A DNA stretch of 64,000 nucleotides from Arcicella aquatica (GTDB lineage Bacteria > Bacteroidota > Bacteroidia > Cytophagales > Spirosomataceae), in contig NZ_JAYFUL010000005.1 of the NCBI RefSeq assembly GCF_034928825.1, forward strand, positions 62,001 through 126,000, written 5' to 3'. Below the pieces are notes generated by a model. That model did not search any database. It saw nothing but the letters and a program-made list of their open reading frames with translations, and was not told where the DNA came from. The first letter of the stretch is position 1; every line of letters starts with the position of its first letter. This document shows, in pieces, positions 1 through 8,343 of this stretch. The translations under genes and the position numbers were made by a program.

Positions 1-452
1 TCTTCCCTAAAACTAGAAAATTCTTGAAAGCATTTAATATCAGCCTGAGTATCTACACAATATGAAATCTCGTTCTTTACCTTTTCTTTAATCTCGTTAT
101 CTTCAAAATGTTCATAATATGCACTATGTTGAAAACCATACACATTATAATCAAGTACAGATAAGCTTTTATCTGCTTCTTTGGCTGAATGAAATCCAAA
201 TGTTCGTCGGATAAATGGATAGCCTATTAACAAAACAATAATAGGAAGAATCATTCTAGATGGGCGAATAAACAACCATGTAACGGCAGTGATAGCACAG
301 AGCAACATGACGACGGGTAGGCTCATCATCATAAAACCAACAAACCAGTGATCAATCACTAGAGTATAAGCTAATAAATAGGTAAATAAAGTATATATAT
401 ATAAAGGAAGACTTATTAGCCACAAAAGAGATGTTACTGTTTTTTTTAGCAT
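1..452 (-). CDS. Membrane-anchored endonuclease/exonuclease/phosphatase-family protein, N-terminal part (cut by window edge)
   Basis: I read this gene directly from the minus strand. It starts with ATG at 450-452 and stays open for 150 codons to the window edge, so the C-terminal half is missing. The first ~80 residues hold about three hydrophobic membrane segments. They are followed by LSVLDYNVYGF and, after a charged linker, DIKCFQEFSS. These two patterns match the first two conserved strands of the EEP (exonuclease III/DNase I/sphingomyelinase-like) fold, where the Asn and Glu bind the catalytic metal. In Bacteroidota this arrangement of a short membrane anchor plus an EEP domain is common; the substrate is not known. 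It is transcribed away from rpmB, and a TACTTTTG -7-like box lies 28 bp upstream of the start. Confidence 0.75.
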   Translation of the reverse strand, partial: MLKKTVTSLLWLISLPLYIYTLFTYLLAYTLVIDHWFVGFMMMSLPVVMLLCAITAVTWLFIRPSRMILPIIVLLIGYPFIRRTFGFHSAKEADKSLSVLDYNVYGFQHSAYYEHFEDNEIKEKVKNEISYCVDTQADIKCFQEFSSFRE

Positions 453-479
453 GATGTAATCTTGGCGGTTAGCTTTAAA

Positions 480-487
480 CAAAAGTA
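480..487 (-). promoter_or_regulatory. Candidate -7 box for the EEP-family gene
   Basis: Read on the minus strand this is TACTTTTG, an exact fit to the Bacteroidota TAnnTTTG box. It would give a leader of about 20 nt before the ATG at 452. No good -33 TTTG is visible. A plus-strand TAATTTTG at 489-496 lies back to back with it. Confidence 0.35.
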
Positions 488-589
488 CTAATTTTGAATG
501 TCTTGAATAAATAATAAAACATGAATATTTCCATTTAAGTGTGTTCTTGGATGATAACACGAAAAATATTCGTTTTATTTCAGTAATTA

Positions 590-621
590 ATTGTTAGATT
601 AACAAATATTTCATAATTTTG
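590..621 (+). promoter_or_regulatory. Promoter of rpmB (Bacteroidota -33/-7 type)
   Basis: ATTG at 590-593, a 20-bp spacer and TAATTTTG at 614-621 fit the TTTG-N19/20-TAnnTTTG consensus with one mismatch in the -33 box. Transcription would start near 628, leaving a leader of about 78 nt before rpmB. Confidence 0.5.
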
Positions 622-705
622 CATTCCATTTCGGAAAACACTGGTAATCAAGTCTATTACATCGCTCTCAAGGCGATTTTACATAACAAATAAAAGAATT
701 TTATC

Positions 706-945
706 ATGGCGAAGGTTTGTCAATTAACAGGAAGAAAAACACAAGTTGGAAATAACGTTTCTCACGCTAACAACAAGACTAAGCGTAAATTTTTTCCAAA
801 CTTACACACTAAGAAATTTTTCTTAGAATCAGAAGGTGTATGGGTACAGTTGAAAGTTTCAGCGAAAGCTATCCGTACTATTAACAAAAAAGGCTTAGAA
901 GCTTCTTTAGTAGATGCTGCTCGTAGAGGTACTTTGAGTTTATAG
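706..945 (+). CDS. rpmB: Large-subunit ribosomal protein bL28
   Basis: The 79-residue product opens with MAKVCQLTGRKTQVGNNVSH, the conserved N-terminus of bL28. It continues with the basic KTKRKFFPNLH segment that contacts 23S rRNA, and it has the normal family length. The gene stands alone: the usual partner rpmG does not follow. A -33/-7 promoter lies 85 bp upstream and a hairpin terminator starts 19 bp after the stop, so it is probably a single-gene transcript. The next gene, fabI, is convergent. Confidence 0.97.
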   Translation: MAKVCQLTGRKTQVGNNVSHANNKTKRKFFPNLHTKKFFLESEGVWVQLKVSAKAIRTINKKGLEASLVDAARRGTLSL

Positions 946-963
946 TAATAAAAATATTTGCTT

Positions 964-1000
964 AAAAAGCTCTTTGCATTTGATGTAAAGGGCTTTTTTC
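964..1000 (+). terminator. Terminator of rpmB
   Basis: The A-rich left arm 964-979 pairs with 983-999 (GCTCTTTGCAT against ATGTAAAGGGC, two wobble pairs), and the arm ends in a run of six T. Confidence 0.75.
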
Positions 1001-1016
1001 GTTTAAGCCTAAAACA

Positions 1017-1050
1017 AAACATGGCAACCTCTAAAGAGATTGCCATGTTT
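1017..1050 (-). terminator. Terminator of fabI
   Basis: A perfect 11-bp stem (1017-1027 with 1040-1050) lies just past the fabI stop on the minus strand and is followed in that direction by GTTTTGTTTT. Together with the rpmB terminator it separates the two convergent genes. Confidence 0.7.
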
Positions 1051-1086
1051 ATTTACACTAAATATTATTACGCAAGCTTATTTTGA

Positions 1087-1896
1087 TTATCCCATTTTAG
1101 CTACGATTTCTTCTGAAATACCTACAGAACAGAAACCACCATCATGGAAAAGGTTTTGCATTGTTACCTTCTTCGTTAAGTCAGAGAATAAAGTAATTAC
1201 GTAATCTGCACATTCGTCAGCTGTTGCATTTCCTAGTGGTGCCATTTGGTTAGCATATTCATAGAAAGCATTGAATCCAGAAATACCAGTCCCAGCAGTA
1301 GTTTTAGTAGGCGATTGTGAAACTGTATTTACGCGTGTTCCATTTTTCTTTCCATAATGGAAACCATACGAACGCGCTATCGACTCTAACATCGCTTTAG
1401 CTTGTGCCATATCGGTATAGTCAGGGAAAGAGCGTTGTGCTGCAATATAAGACAAAGCCACCACTGAACCATTATTAGCAATAGCATCCATTTTGTCAGC
1501 TACCTGCAACATTTTGTGGAATGATAAAGCAGAAACATCTAACGATTTCATAAACCATTCATAGTTCAAATCGCCATAAGGTCTGTTTTTACGGATGTTT
1601 GTACTCATTCCAATTGAATGCAATACGAAATCAATTTTTCCACCCAAAGCATCCATTGATCCTTCATAAAGTTTTTCCAAATCTTCCACAGAAGTAGCAT
1701 CAGCAGGAATAATCTTAGCTTCGCACTCTTCGGCTAATTTATTGATTTCTCCCATTCTCATTGCTAAAGGTGCATTGGTAAGGGTAATAATTGCTCCTTC
1801 TTCTTTAGCACGCTGAGCTACTTTCCAAGCGATAGAGTTGGAATCTAATGCTCCAGAAATAATTCCTCTTTTTCCTTTTAATAAACCGTATGACAT
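1087..1896 (-). CDS. fabI: Enoyl-[acyl-carrier-protein] reductase (NADH), FabI
   Basis: FabI reduces the enoyl-ACP double bond in the last step of each fatty-acid elongation cycle. The 269-residue protein is a short-chain dehydrogenase-type Rossmann fold. It begins with the FabI-type dinucleotide loop GIISGALDSNSIAW (residues 11-24) rather than the usual TGxxxGxG. The catalytic pattern is intact: Tyr150, Tyr160 and Lys167, with the spacing of E. coli Tyr146/Tyr156/Lys163. It is a single gene with its own terminator. As a FabI enzyme it is the type generally targeted by triclosan, but susceptibility cannot be judged from sequence alone. No consensus promoter is evident upstream. Confidence 0.96.
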   Translation of the reverse strand: MSYGLLKGKRGIISGALDSNSIAWKVAQRAKEEGAIITLTNAPLAMRMGEINKLAEECEAKIIPADATSVEDLEKLYEGSMDALGGKIDFVLHSIGMSTNIRKNRPYGDLNYEWFMKSLDVSALSFHKMLQVADKMDAIANNGSVVALSYIAAQRSFPDYTDMAQAKAMLESIARSYGFHYGKKNGTRVNTVSQSPTKTTAGTGISGFNAFYEYANQMAPLGNATADECADYVITLFSDLTKKVTMQNLFHDGGFCSVGISEEIVAKMG

Positions 1897-2064
1897 TTTT
1901 TTGATTTCTGATTGTTGATTTTAGTGCTTAAAATTAAATTATTCTTCTAACGAACTTATATTCTGAGGATACGGAGTTCATTTTAAAATAATTAAGTATT
2001 TTAGATGGATACTAAAATCAAGGTTAAAATTTTGTCCAAAAGTACTATTTTTTTTCTTAAAACC

Positions 2065-2508
2065 ATGAATATTCAAATTCGACAAGCTATAAAAGAAGAT
2101 TTACCTGCTATCCTCAGTCTCTATGCCAAAGTACTTGATAAAGGAGAAGTTCTAACCATTGAACAAGCAGAAACTCTCTTTCAGAAAATGATGAGTTACC
2201 CTAACTATAAGGTATATGTTGCTGCAAATGAGGATGAAGTTATTGGCACTTTCGCCTTATTAATTATGGACAATCTGGCACATATCGGTACTCCCTCCGC
2301 AGTGGTTGAAGATGTAGTAGTTTCTGATGCTTTTCAAGGAAAAGGAATTGGCAAAAAAATGATGATTTTTGCAATGGAGAAATGCACAGAAGCAGGTTGT
2401 TATAAATTAGTATTATCCAGCAATTTAAAACGCCACGAAGCCCATGCATTTTATGAAAGCCTGGATTTTGAAAAGCATGGATTTAGTTTTAGGATAAATT
2501 TTGAATGA
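2065..2508 (+). CDS. GNAT-family N-acetyltransferase
   Basis: The start is taken at ATG 2065, giving 147 residues that begin MNIQIRQAIKEDLPAILSLY, the usual first strand and helix of a GNAT domain. An in-frame ATG at 2005 would add 20 residues rich in Lys and Phe that do not resemble the family. The acetyl-CoA pyrophosphate-binding motif is QGKGIGKK at residues 91-98, and the C-terminal HEAHAFYESLDF is the usual Tyr-bearing final helix. The family moves an acetyl group from acetyl-CoA to an amine. The substrate cannot be told: neither the neighbours nor the residues give a lead. It is probably monocistronic, between divergent fabI and the rimP operon. Confidence 0.85.
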   Translation: MNIQIRQAIKEDLPAILSLYAKVLDKGEVLTIEQAETLFQKMMSYPNYKVYVAANEDEVIGTFALLIMDNLAHIGTPSAVVEDVVVSDAFQGKGIGKKMMIFAMEKCTEAGCYKLVLSSNLKRHEAHAFYESLDFEKHGFSFRINFE

Positions 2509-2585
2509 TTTTTTCAATATTATAATTTTATTATGCTGTTGTTTGCTGATTACTTTATCAAATACCTACTAAACCAACAAGGAAG

Positions 2586-2617
2586 CTTGCTTTCTAACAC
2601 ATTTTTTATTACTTTTG
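2586..2617 (+). promoter_or_regulatory. Promoter of the rimP-nusA-infB operon
   Basis: CTTG at 2586-2589, a 20-bp spacer and TACTTTTG at 2610-2617 fit the Bacteroidota promoter pattern. Transcription should start near 2624, about 80 nt before rimP and only about 10 nt before a terminator-like hairpin. Confidence 0.55.
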
Positions 2618-2632
2618 CAGAGAATTTAAAGG

Positions 2633-2659
2633 AAGAGGGGTCGATAGTCCCTCTTTTTT
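2633..2659 (+). terminator. Leader hairpin with T-run before rimP (possible attenuator)
   Basis: AAGAGGG at 2633-2639 pairs perfectly with CCCTCTT at 2649-2655 and is followed by four more T. It lies between the operon promoter and the rimP start, where it can only act on the operon's own leader transcript. No gene upstream needs it: the acetyltransferase ends 125 bp earlier, and the promoter lies in between. Confidence 0.65.
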
Positions 2660-2703
2660 GTTTACTAGATTGTAGCACGGTTGTGTTATCGTGATAAAAA
2701 GAA

Positions 2704-3177
2704 ATGACAAAAGAAAAAATAACCGAACTTATTGAACCATACCTTGAAGAAGGACGATTGTTTATTGTAGATGTTCAAGTAAGTGAAAGTAAGACAAGAC
2801 AGAACATCATTATTTTATTGGATACCGACGAAGGTATCAAAATAGAAGAATGTGCTTCTGTAAGTAGAAGATTAGCTCATTTTATTGAAACTAACGAATT
2901 GATAACTGGTGCCTATAATCTTGAAGTATCGTCGCCCGGTATCGATCACCCGCTTAGCTTTAAGCGTCAGTTTGTAAAAAACATCGGTCGTAATTTGAAA
3001 TTAGTTTTGAAAGACAACGTTGAAAAAATAGGGGCTTTGGAAGATGTAAGCGATGAAGGCATTATATTTAAAGAAGAACCAAAGAAAACAAAAAGTAAGA
3101 AAGTAGAGCCAATAGAGGCAGTCGCGATTCCTTTTTCGAGTATACAGCAAGCAAAAGTACAAATATCGTTTAAATAG
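2704..3177 (+). CDS. rimP: Ribosome maturation factor RimP
   Basis: RimP assists late maturation of the 30S subunit. The 157-residue protein shows the two-domain family pattern. The N-terminal part has RLFIVDVQVSE and the CASVSRRL region. The signature NLEVSSPGIDHPL lies near residues 78-90. A C-terminal Sm-like barrel ends in the IPFSSIQQAKV strand. Residues 121-138 form a Lys-rich insert with poor conservation. It is the first gene of the classical rimP-nusA-infB operon, 102 bp before nusA. Confidence 0.95.
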   Translation: MTKEKITELIEPYLEEGRLFIVDVQVSESKTRQNIIILLDTDEGIKIEECASVSRRLAHFIETNELITGAYNLEVSSPGIDHPLSFKRQFVKNIGRNLKLVLKDNVEKIGALEDVSDEGIIFKEEPKKTKSKKVEPIEAVAIPFSSIQQAKVQISFK

Positions 3178-3279
3178 TGGTCGAGTTGCCGAATTGTTGA
3201 ATCATTGAAATTAGAGCAAATCTATTCCTCATACATTCTACTTGTTGGCTTCTTTTCACATTAATAAAATTATGAAAAG

Positions 3280-4527
3280 ATGAACAGTGCAGAGTTAATT
3301 TCATCGTTTGCGGATTTTGCAAAAGAAAAAAATATCGACCGTCCGACGATGATTAAAGTGCTGGAAGACGTATTCCGCACGATGATTCGTAAAAGATACG
3401 GTACGGATGAAAATTTTGATGTAATTATCAACCCTGAAAGTGGCGACTTAGAAATGTGGCGTACACGTGAAATTGTTGATGACAATTCAGAAGATATTTG
3501 GGATTATGACAAAATTCCTTTGGCAGAAGCAAAATTGATTGAACCTGATTTTGAAATTGGCGAAGAAGTAGCGGAATTAATCAAACTAGAAGATTTCGGT
3601 CGTAGAATTGTTCAAACGGCTCGTCAGACATTGATTCAAAAAGTTAAGGATTTAGAAAAAGAAGGCCTCTTTGAAAAATACAAAGACTTGGTGGGTGAAA
3701 TGGTTTCGGGAGATGTTTACCAAATTATTGGAAAAGAATTTATCATTACTGATGGTGAAGGCAACGAATTGACTTTACCAAAATCAGAGATGATTCAGAA
3801 AGATCGTTTCAAAAAAGGTGAAGCAGTAAAAGCAGTTATTCATAAAGTAGATATGAACAACGGTACGCCAAAGATTATCCTTTCTCGTACTTCTCCTGTT
3901 TTCTTGGAACGTTTGTTTGAACAGGAAATTCCTGAGATTTATGATGGACAAATCATGATTCGTAAAATTGTTCGTGAACCAGGTGAGCGTGCAAAAGTAG
4001 CGGTAGAATCGTATGATGATCGTATTGATCCTGTAGGTGCGTGTGTGGGGATGAAGGGTTCTCGTATTCATGGAATTGTTCGTGAATTACAGAATGAAAA
4101 CATTGATGTTATCAATTATACTGAAAACCTTGAATTACTAGTTGGTCGTGCTTTAAGCCCTGCCAAAGTGAGCTCAATGAAAATTGATAAAGAAAGAAAG
4201 AGAATTGCGGTGTATTTACAACCAGACCAAGTTTCTTTGGCCATTGGTAAAGGAGGACAAAACATTAAGTTAGCAGGCAAGTTAGTAGGCTACGAATTAG
4301 ATGTGTATCGCGATATTAAAGAAAGTGAAGTTGACGAAGAAGATGTTGACTTAACTGAATTTACAGACGAAATCGAAGATTGGGTAATTGCAGAATTACA
4401 CAAAATCGGTCTTGATACGGCAAAACAAGTACTCAAATTGAATAGTGATGAATTAATTCGTCGTACTGAACTTGAGGAAGAAACCGTAAACGAGGTATTA
4501 TCAATTCTACGTTCGGAGTTTGAGTAA
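3280..4527 (+). CDS. nusA: Transcription termination/antitermination factor NusA
   Basis: NusA binds RNA polymerase and modulates pausing, termination and antitermination. The 415-residue protein has the N-terminal RNAP-binding domain (about 1-125), an S1 domain (about 130-200) and two KH domains (about 225-345). The KH signatures are GACVGMKGSRI and SLAIGKGGQNIKLA. A short acidic linker and a C-terminal helical part (about 360-415) follow; there is no doubled AR repeat as in E. coli. It sits between rimP and infB. As the second gene behind a leader with a terminator hairpin, it could feed back on its own operon; that is inference. Confidence 0.96.
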   Translation: MNSAELISSFADFAKEKNIDRPTMIKVLEDVFRTMIRKRYGTDENFDVIINPESGDLEMWRTREIVDDNSEDIWDYDKIPLAEAKLIEPDFEIGEEVAELIKLEDFGRRIVQTARQTLIQKVKDLEKEGLFEKYKDLVGEMVSGDVYQIIGKEFIITDGEGNELTLPKSEMIQKDRFKKGEAVKAVIHKVDMNNGTPKIILSRTSPVFLERLFEQEIPEIYDGQIMIRKIVREPGERAKVAVESYDDRIDPVGACVGMKGSRIHGIVRELQNENIDVINYTENLELLVGRALSPAKVSSMKIDKERKRIAVYLQPDQVSLAIGKGGQNIKLAGKLVGYELDVYRDIKESEVDEEDVDLTEFTDEIEDWVIAELHKIGLDTAKQVLKLNSDELIRRTELEEETVNEVLSILRSEFE

Positions 4528-4547
4528 TTTAGAATGAGTAAGTGATA

Positions 4548-4606
4548 GAATGATAGAATAGTCATTGTTTATATCTCATTTACTCATCAAAGCTATTCTA
4601 TCATTC
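4548..4606 (+). repeat. Inverted repeat in the nusA-infB gap
   Basis: A 14-bp arm (GAATGATAGAATAG, 4548-4561) is perfectly repeated in inverse at 4593-4606. The left arm is itself part of a short tandem pattern (GATAGAAT twice). There is no T-run, so it is more likely an RNA-stabilising or processing hairpin, or repetitive DNA, than a terminator. Confidence 0.5.
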
Positions 4607-4652
4607 ATTACTTAAAATTACAAATTACTATAGAAAAGTATCAACAGAAATT

Positions 4653-7600
4653 ATGGCAGAAGATAAAATGATGCGTTTGAGCCTTGTGGCAAAGCAGATT
4701 AACGTGGGAACCTCAACCATTGTTCAATATCTCTCTGTCAAAGGTCATAAGGTTGAGAACAACCCCAACGCCAAACTAAATTTTGAGCAGTTAAAGCTCG
4801 TAGCAAAAGAATATGGAGCCGAATCCTTATTAAAGGATGTTGGTGCAGCAAGTCCTGTGGTTTCATCAAAACCTACAGAGGAAGAGTTTGTTCCTGTAAA
4901 AAAACAGGATGATGATATGCCTCTTTACTTCCGAGGAAAAGAGAATACAGAAACATCAGAACAAACAAAAGTAACCGAGCCAGCAAAAGCTGAGAAAGAA
5001 TCAGATGTTATTTTGGGAAGAGCCGAAGTACAATTTAAAGTACTTGGCAAAATAGAATTGGATGCTAAAGGCAATCCTGTTCCTCAAAAGCCTGCAATAG
5101 TTGAACCAAAACCAGCGCCTATAGTAGAAGAGCCCGTGGTGAAGGTTGAAACTGTTAAACCTGAGCCACAACCTGAAATTCAAGTGAAAGTTGAACAACC
5201 TAAAGTTGAAGAGGTAAAGCCAGTGATTATTCCTGTAGTAACCCAAGAGGTTAAAGTAGTAGAGATTCCAAAAGTTGAAACGGTTAAGGAAGCACCAAAG
5301 CCTGAACCTGTGGTAGTATTAGAAAAACCAGTAGTGATAGAAGCAGTCGCAACACCAATAGCAGAACCAAAAATTGCTGAAGCAGCAATACAGCCTAATA
5401 ATCAGAACCAACACAATAGACCACAAGGTGGGGTGAATAATAATAATAACCAAAATCAACACAACAAGCCACAAGGCGGTGGGAATAATAACAACCCAAA
5501 TCAGCCAAATAAACCGCAAGGTGGCGGGAATCCGAATCAAAACCCTCAGCATAATAAGCAACAAGGTGGCGGGAATTCCCATCAAAACCCTCAACACAAC
5601 AAACAGCAAGGCGGTGGTGGAAACCACAATCAGGCTCGTCCAGTACAACAGGGTGGCAACTTACCAACGCCTAATCCAGCTCCTCAGCCGCAACAACAAC
5701 GCCCTAATCCTGCTCCAGCGCAAAAATTAGGACGTAACGATGAAATTCCTGAAGATACTTCAAATGTGGAATTAATCGAAGCCAAAGGAGAGCAACTAAA
5801 AGGATTAACAGTTTTAGGGAAAATTTCTTTACCTGTCGAGCCTTCTCGTGGTGGTTCTAGAAATAACAACAACAATAATAACAATAAGAAGAAGCGTAAG
5901 CGTATTGATAAACCTGGTGGTGCTAAAGTTACAGAAGCTGAAATCCGTAACGAAAGAGGCGCTCCTCGTCCTAAAAAAGATGGTGTACCTAATACTACGC
6001 CTGCTACGAACGACCCTAATGCTAAAAAACCTGCTAATAATGGTGGAGCATCGGGCAATAACAACAATCAGAACAACAATAATACCCAGAATAATAACAA
6101 CAATCAGGGTAATAACAATAATAATCAGCACAACAACAACTTTAAGAAAAAACCAGCAGGAAATAATAACAACAATAATGCTGGAGGTGGCGTAAAACCA
6201 CAACCTAAAGGTGAAGTTTCTGAAAAACAAATTCAAGACCAAATCAAGGCTACGATGGCTCGTCTGCAAGGACAAACCAACAAGTCTAACTTTGGTGCAA
6301 AAGAACGTCGTGTTAAGCGTAAGTTCCGTGCAGAAAGAAATGAACAACGTCAATTAGCAGAAGACGAAGAAGCAAAAATCTTAAAAGTAACTGAGTTTAT
6401 CTCAGCGAGCGAATTGGCTTCTTTAATGGATGTATCTGTAAACGAAATTATTTCTACTTGTATGAGTTTAGGAATGTTCGTTTCAATCAACCAACGTCTG
6501 GAAGCAGATGTTATCGCATTAATTACGGAAGAATTCGGCTTTGAAGTTCAGTTTGTTTCGGCCGAAGAAGAAATCGAATCTGCTATTGCAGAAGAGGAAG
6601 ATGCTCCTGAAGATTTATTACCAAGAGCCCCTATCGTAACAATCATGGGTCACGTTGACCACGGTAAGACATCATTACTTGATTATATCCGTCGTGCTAA
6701 AGTTGCCGCTGGTGAAGCCGGAGGTATTACGCAGCACATCGGTGCATATTCTGTAAAACATGATGACGGTCGTAGAGTTACATTCTTAGATACGCCAGGT
6801 CACGAAGCCTTTACGGCCATGCGTGCTCGTGGTGCTAAACTGACAGACGTTGCCATTATCGTAATTGCAGCAGACGACGCAGTGATGCCACAAACAGAAG
6901 AAGCTATCAACCACGCAATGGTTGCTGGCGTACCTATCGTTTTTGCATTCTCGAAAGTTGATAAACCTGGTGCAAACACAGAAAAAATTCGTGAGCAATT
7001 GTCTATCAAAAACATGCTTGTAGAAGAATGGGGTGGTAAATACCAAACTCAGGAAATTTCTTCAAAATCAGGGATGGGTATCAATGAATTATTAGAGAAA
7101 GTATTATTAGAAGCCGAATTATTAGAATTGAAAGCCAATCCTGATAAACGTGCTGTAGGTGCTGTTATTGAAGCTTCATTAGATAAAGGACGTGGTTATG
7201 TTGCTAATATCATGGTTCAGTCTGGAACCTTGAAAGTTGGAGATATGATGCTTGCGGGTGCTCATTATGGTCGTGTTAAAGCCATGTTTGATTACCGTGG
7301 TGTAAAACTAAAAGAAGCTGGTCCATCTATTCCAGTACAAGTACTTGGTTTGAGTGGCGCTCCTAATGCTGGTGATAAACTAAGCGTCATGGAAAATGAA
7401 CGTGATGCTCGTGAAATTGCTAACAAACGTGAGCAAATCATCCGTGAACAATCATTACGTACACGTAAACACATTACCTTAGAAGAAATCGGTCGTCGTA
7501 AAGCTATCGGTACATTCAAGGAATTGAACGTAATTGTGAAAGGTGACGTGGATGGTTCAGTAGAAGCATTGTCAGATTCATTATTGAAACTATCAACGGA

Positions 7601-8129
7601 AGAAGTACAAGTTCGTATCATTCACAAAGGAGTTGGTCAAGTTTCAGAATCAGACGTATTGTTGGCTTCTGCTTCAGATGCCGTAATTGTAGCTTTCCAA
7701 GTTCGTCCAAGTGTAAACGCTCGTCGTTTGGCAGAAAACGAACAAATCGAAATTCGTACATACTCTATCATCTACCAAGCAATTGATGATGTAAGAGACG
7801 CAATGGAAGGTTTATTAGCACCGAAATTTGAAGAAGTAGTAACTGCTAACATTGAAGTACGTGACGTATTCAAAATCTCTAAAGTAGGTACTGTTGCAGG
7901 TTCTTATGTATTAGATGGTACAGTGAAACGTTCTCATAAGATTCGTGTTATCCGTGACTTCGTCGTGGTTCATGAAGGTGAAATTTCTGCGCTAAAACGT
8001 TTCAAAGACGATGTGGCAGAAGTGAAATTTGGATATGAATGTGGTCTTTCTATCAAAAACTTCAATGACCTTGAAGTGGGTGACATCATCGAATGTTATG
8101 AAATGAAAGAATTGAAACGTACATTATAA
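4653..8129 (+). CDS. infB: Translation initiation factor IF-2 with long low-complexity N-terminal region
   Basis: IF-2 is the GTPase that places initiator tRNA on the 30S subunit. The 1158-residue product starts with an IF2_N domain (about 8-55). A Pro/Val/Lys/Glu-rich stretch (about 110-240) follows. Next come about five imperfect 13-16 residue repeats with the core QHNKPQGGG (about 247-334) and an Asn-rich tract (about 467-514). The conserved part begins near 560. The G1 motif GHVDHGKT is at 666-673, DTPGH at 713-717, and the SKVD motif follows. Domains II, III and C2 then run to the C-terminus. At 1158 residues it is far longer than the ~890 of E. coli. A terminator follows the stop, so it closes the operon. 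Confidence 0.97.
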   Translation: MAEDKMMRLSLVAKQINVGTSTIVQYLSVKGHKVENNPNAKLNFEQLKLVAKEYGAESLLKDVGAASPVVSSKPTEEEFVPVKKQDDDMPLYFRGKENTETSEQTKVTEPAKAEKESDVILGRAEVQFKVLGKIELDAKGNPVPQKPAIVEPKPAPIVEEPVVKVETVKPEPQPEIQVKVEQPKVEEVKPVIIPVVTQEVKVVEIPKVETVKEAPKPEPVVVLEKPVVIEAVATPIAEPKIAEAAIQPNNQNQHNRPQGGVNNNNNQNQHNKPQGGGNNNNPNQPNKPQGGGNPNQNPQHNKQQGGGNSHQNPQHNKQQGGGGNHNQARPVQQGGNLPTPNPAPQPQQQRPNPAPAQKLGRNDEIPEDTSNVELIEAKGEQLKGLTVLGKISLPVEPSRGGSRNNNNNNNNKKKRKRIDKPGGAKVTEAEIRNERGAPRPKKDGVPNTTPATNDPNAKKPANNGGASGNNNNQNNNNTQNNNNNQGNNNNNQHNNNFKKKPAGNNNNNNAGGGVKPQPKGEVSEKQIQDQIKATMARLQGQTNKSNFGAKERRVKRKFRAERNEQRQLAEDEEAKILKVTEFISASELASLMDVSVNEIISTCMSLGMFVSINQRLEADVIALITEEFGFEVQFVSAEEEIESAIAEEEDAPEDLLPRAPIVTIMGHVDHGKTSLLDYIRRAKVAAGEAGGITQHIGAYSVKHDDGRRVTFLDTPGHEAFTAMRARGAKLTDVAIIVIAADDAVMPQTEEAINHAMVAGVPIVFAFSKVDKPGANTEKIREQLSIKNMLVEEWGGKYQTQEISSKSGMGINELLEKVLLEAELLELKANPDKRAVGAVIEASLDKGRGYVANIMVQSGTLKVGDMMLAGAHYGRVKAMFDYRGVKLKEAGPSIPVQVLGLSGAPNAGDKLSVMENERDAREIANKREQIIREQSLRTRKHITLEEIGRRKAIGTFKELNVIVKGDVDGSVEALSDSLLKLSTEEVQVRIIHKGVGQVSESDVLLASASDAVIVAFQVRPSVNARRLAENEQIEIRTYSIIYQAIDDVRDAMEGLLAPKFEEVVTANIEVRDVFKISKVGTVAGSYVLDGTVKRSHKIRVIRDFVVVHEGEISALKRFKDDVAEVKFGYECGLSIKNFNDLEVGDIIECYEMKELKRTL

Positions 8130-8146
8130 TTCGTTAATAAAAGTAC

Positions 8147-8180
8147 AAAAAAAGCTCGGAGATATCTTCGAGCTTTTTTT
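8147..8180 (+). terminator. Terminator of the rimP-nusA-infB operon
   Basis: AAAGCTCG pairs with CGAGCTTT around an 8-10 nt loop; the left arm is preceded by A and the right arm runs into seven T. Confidence 0.85.
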
Positions 8181-8343
8181 GTGTTCTACCCTCCCTACCC
8201 GCTTTTTCCATACCAACTACTTAATTTTACTATTTAAATATAAATTATAAAAAAATATGCTATCAATATTTATTTAAAGGCTTTAGCATATAGAATTCAT
8301 ATAAAATCTTGCTAATTTTATATTCAAACTTATCTTATTTAAT

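Noticed and set aside
2005..2064. 20-residue N-terminal extension of the GNAT gene
   Set aside because: It is Lys/Phe-rich, does not fit the GNAT fold, and a normal ATG follows at 2065.
5319..5667. Long open frames on the minus strand opposite infB
   Set aside because: They mirror the repetitive Pro/Gln/Asn codons of the IF-2 linker and have no start context or family likeness.
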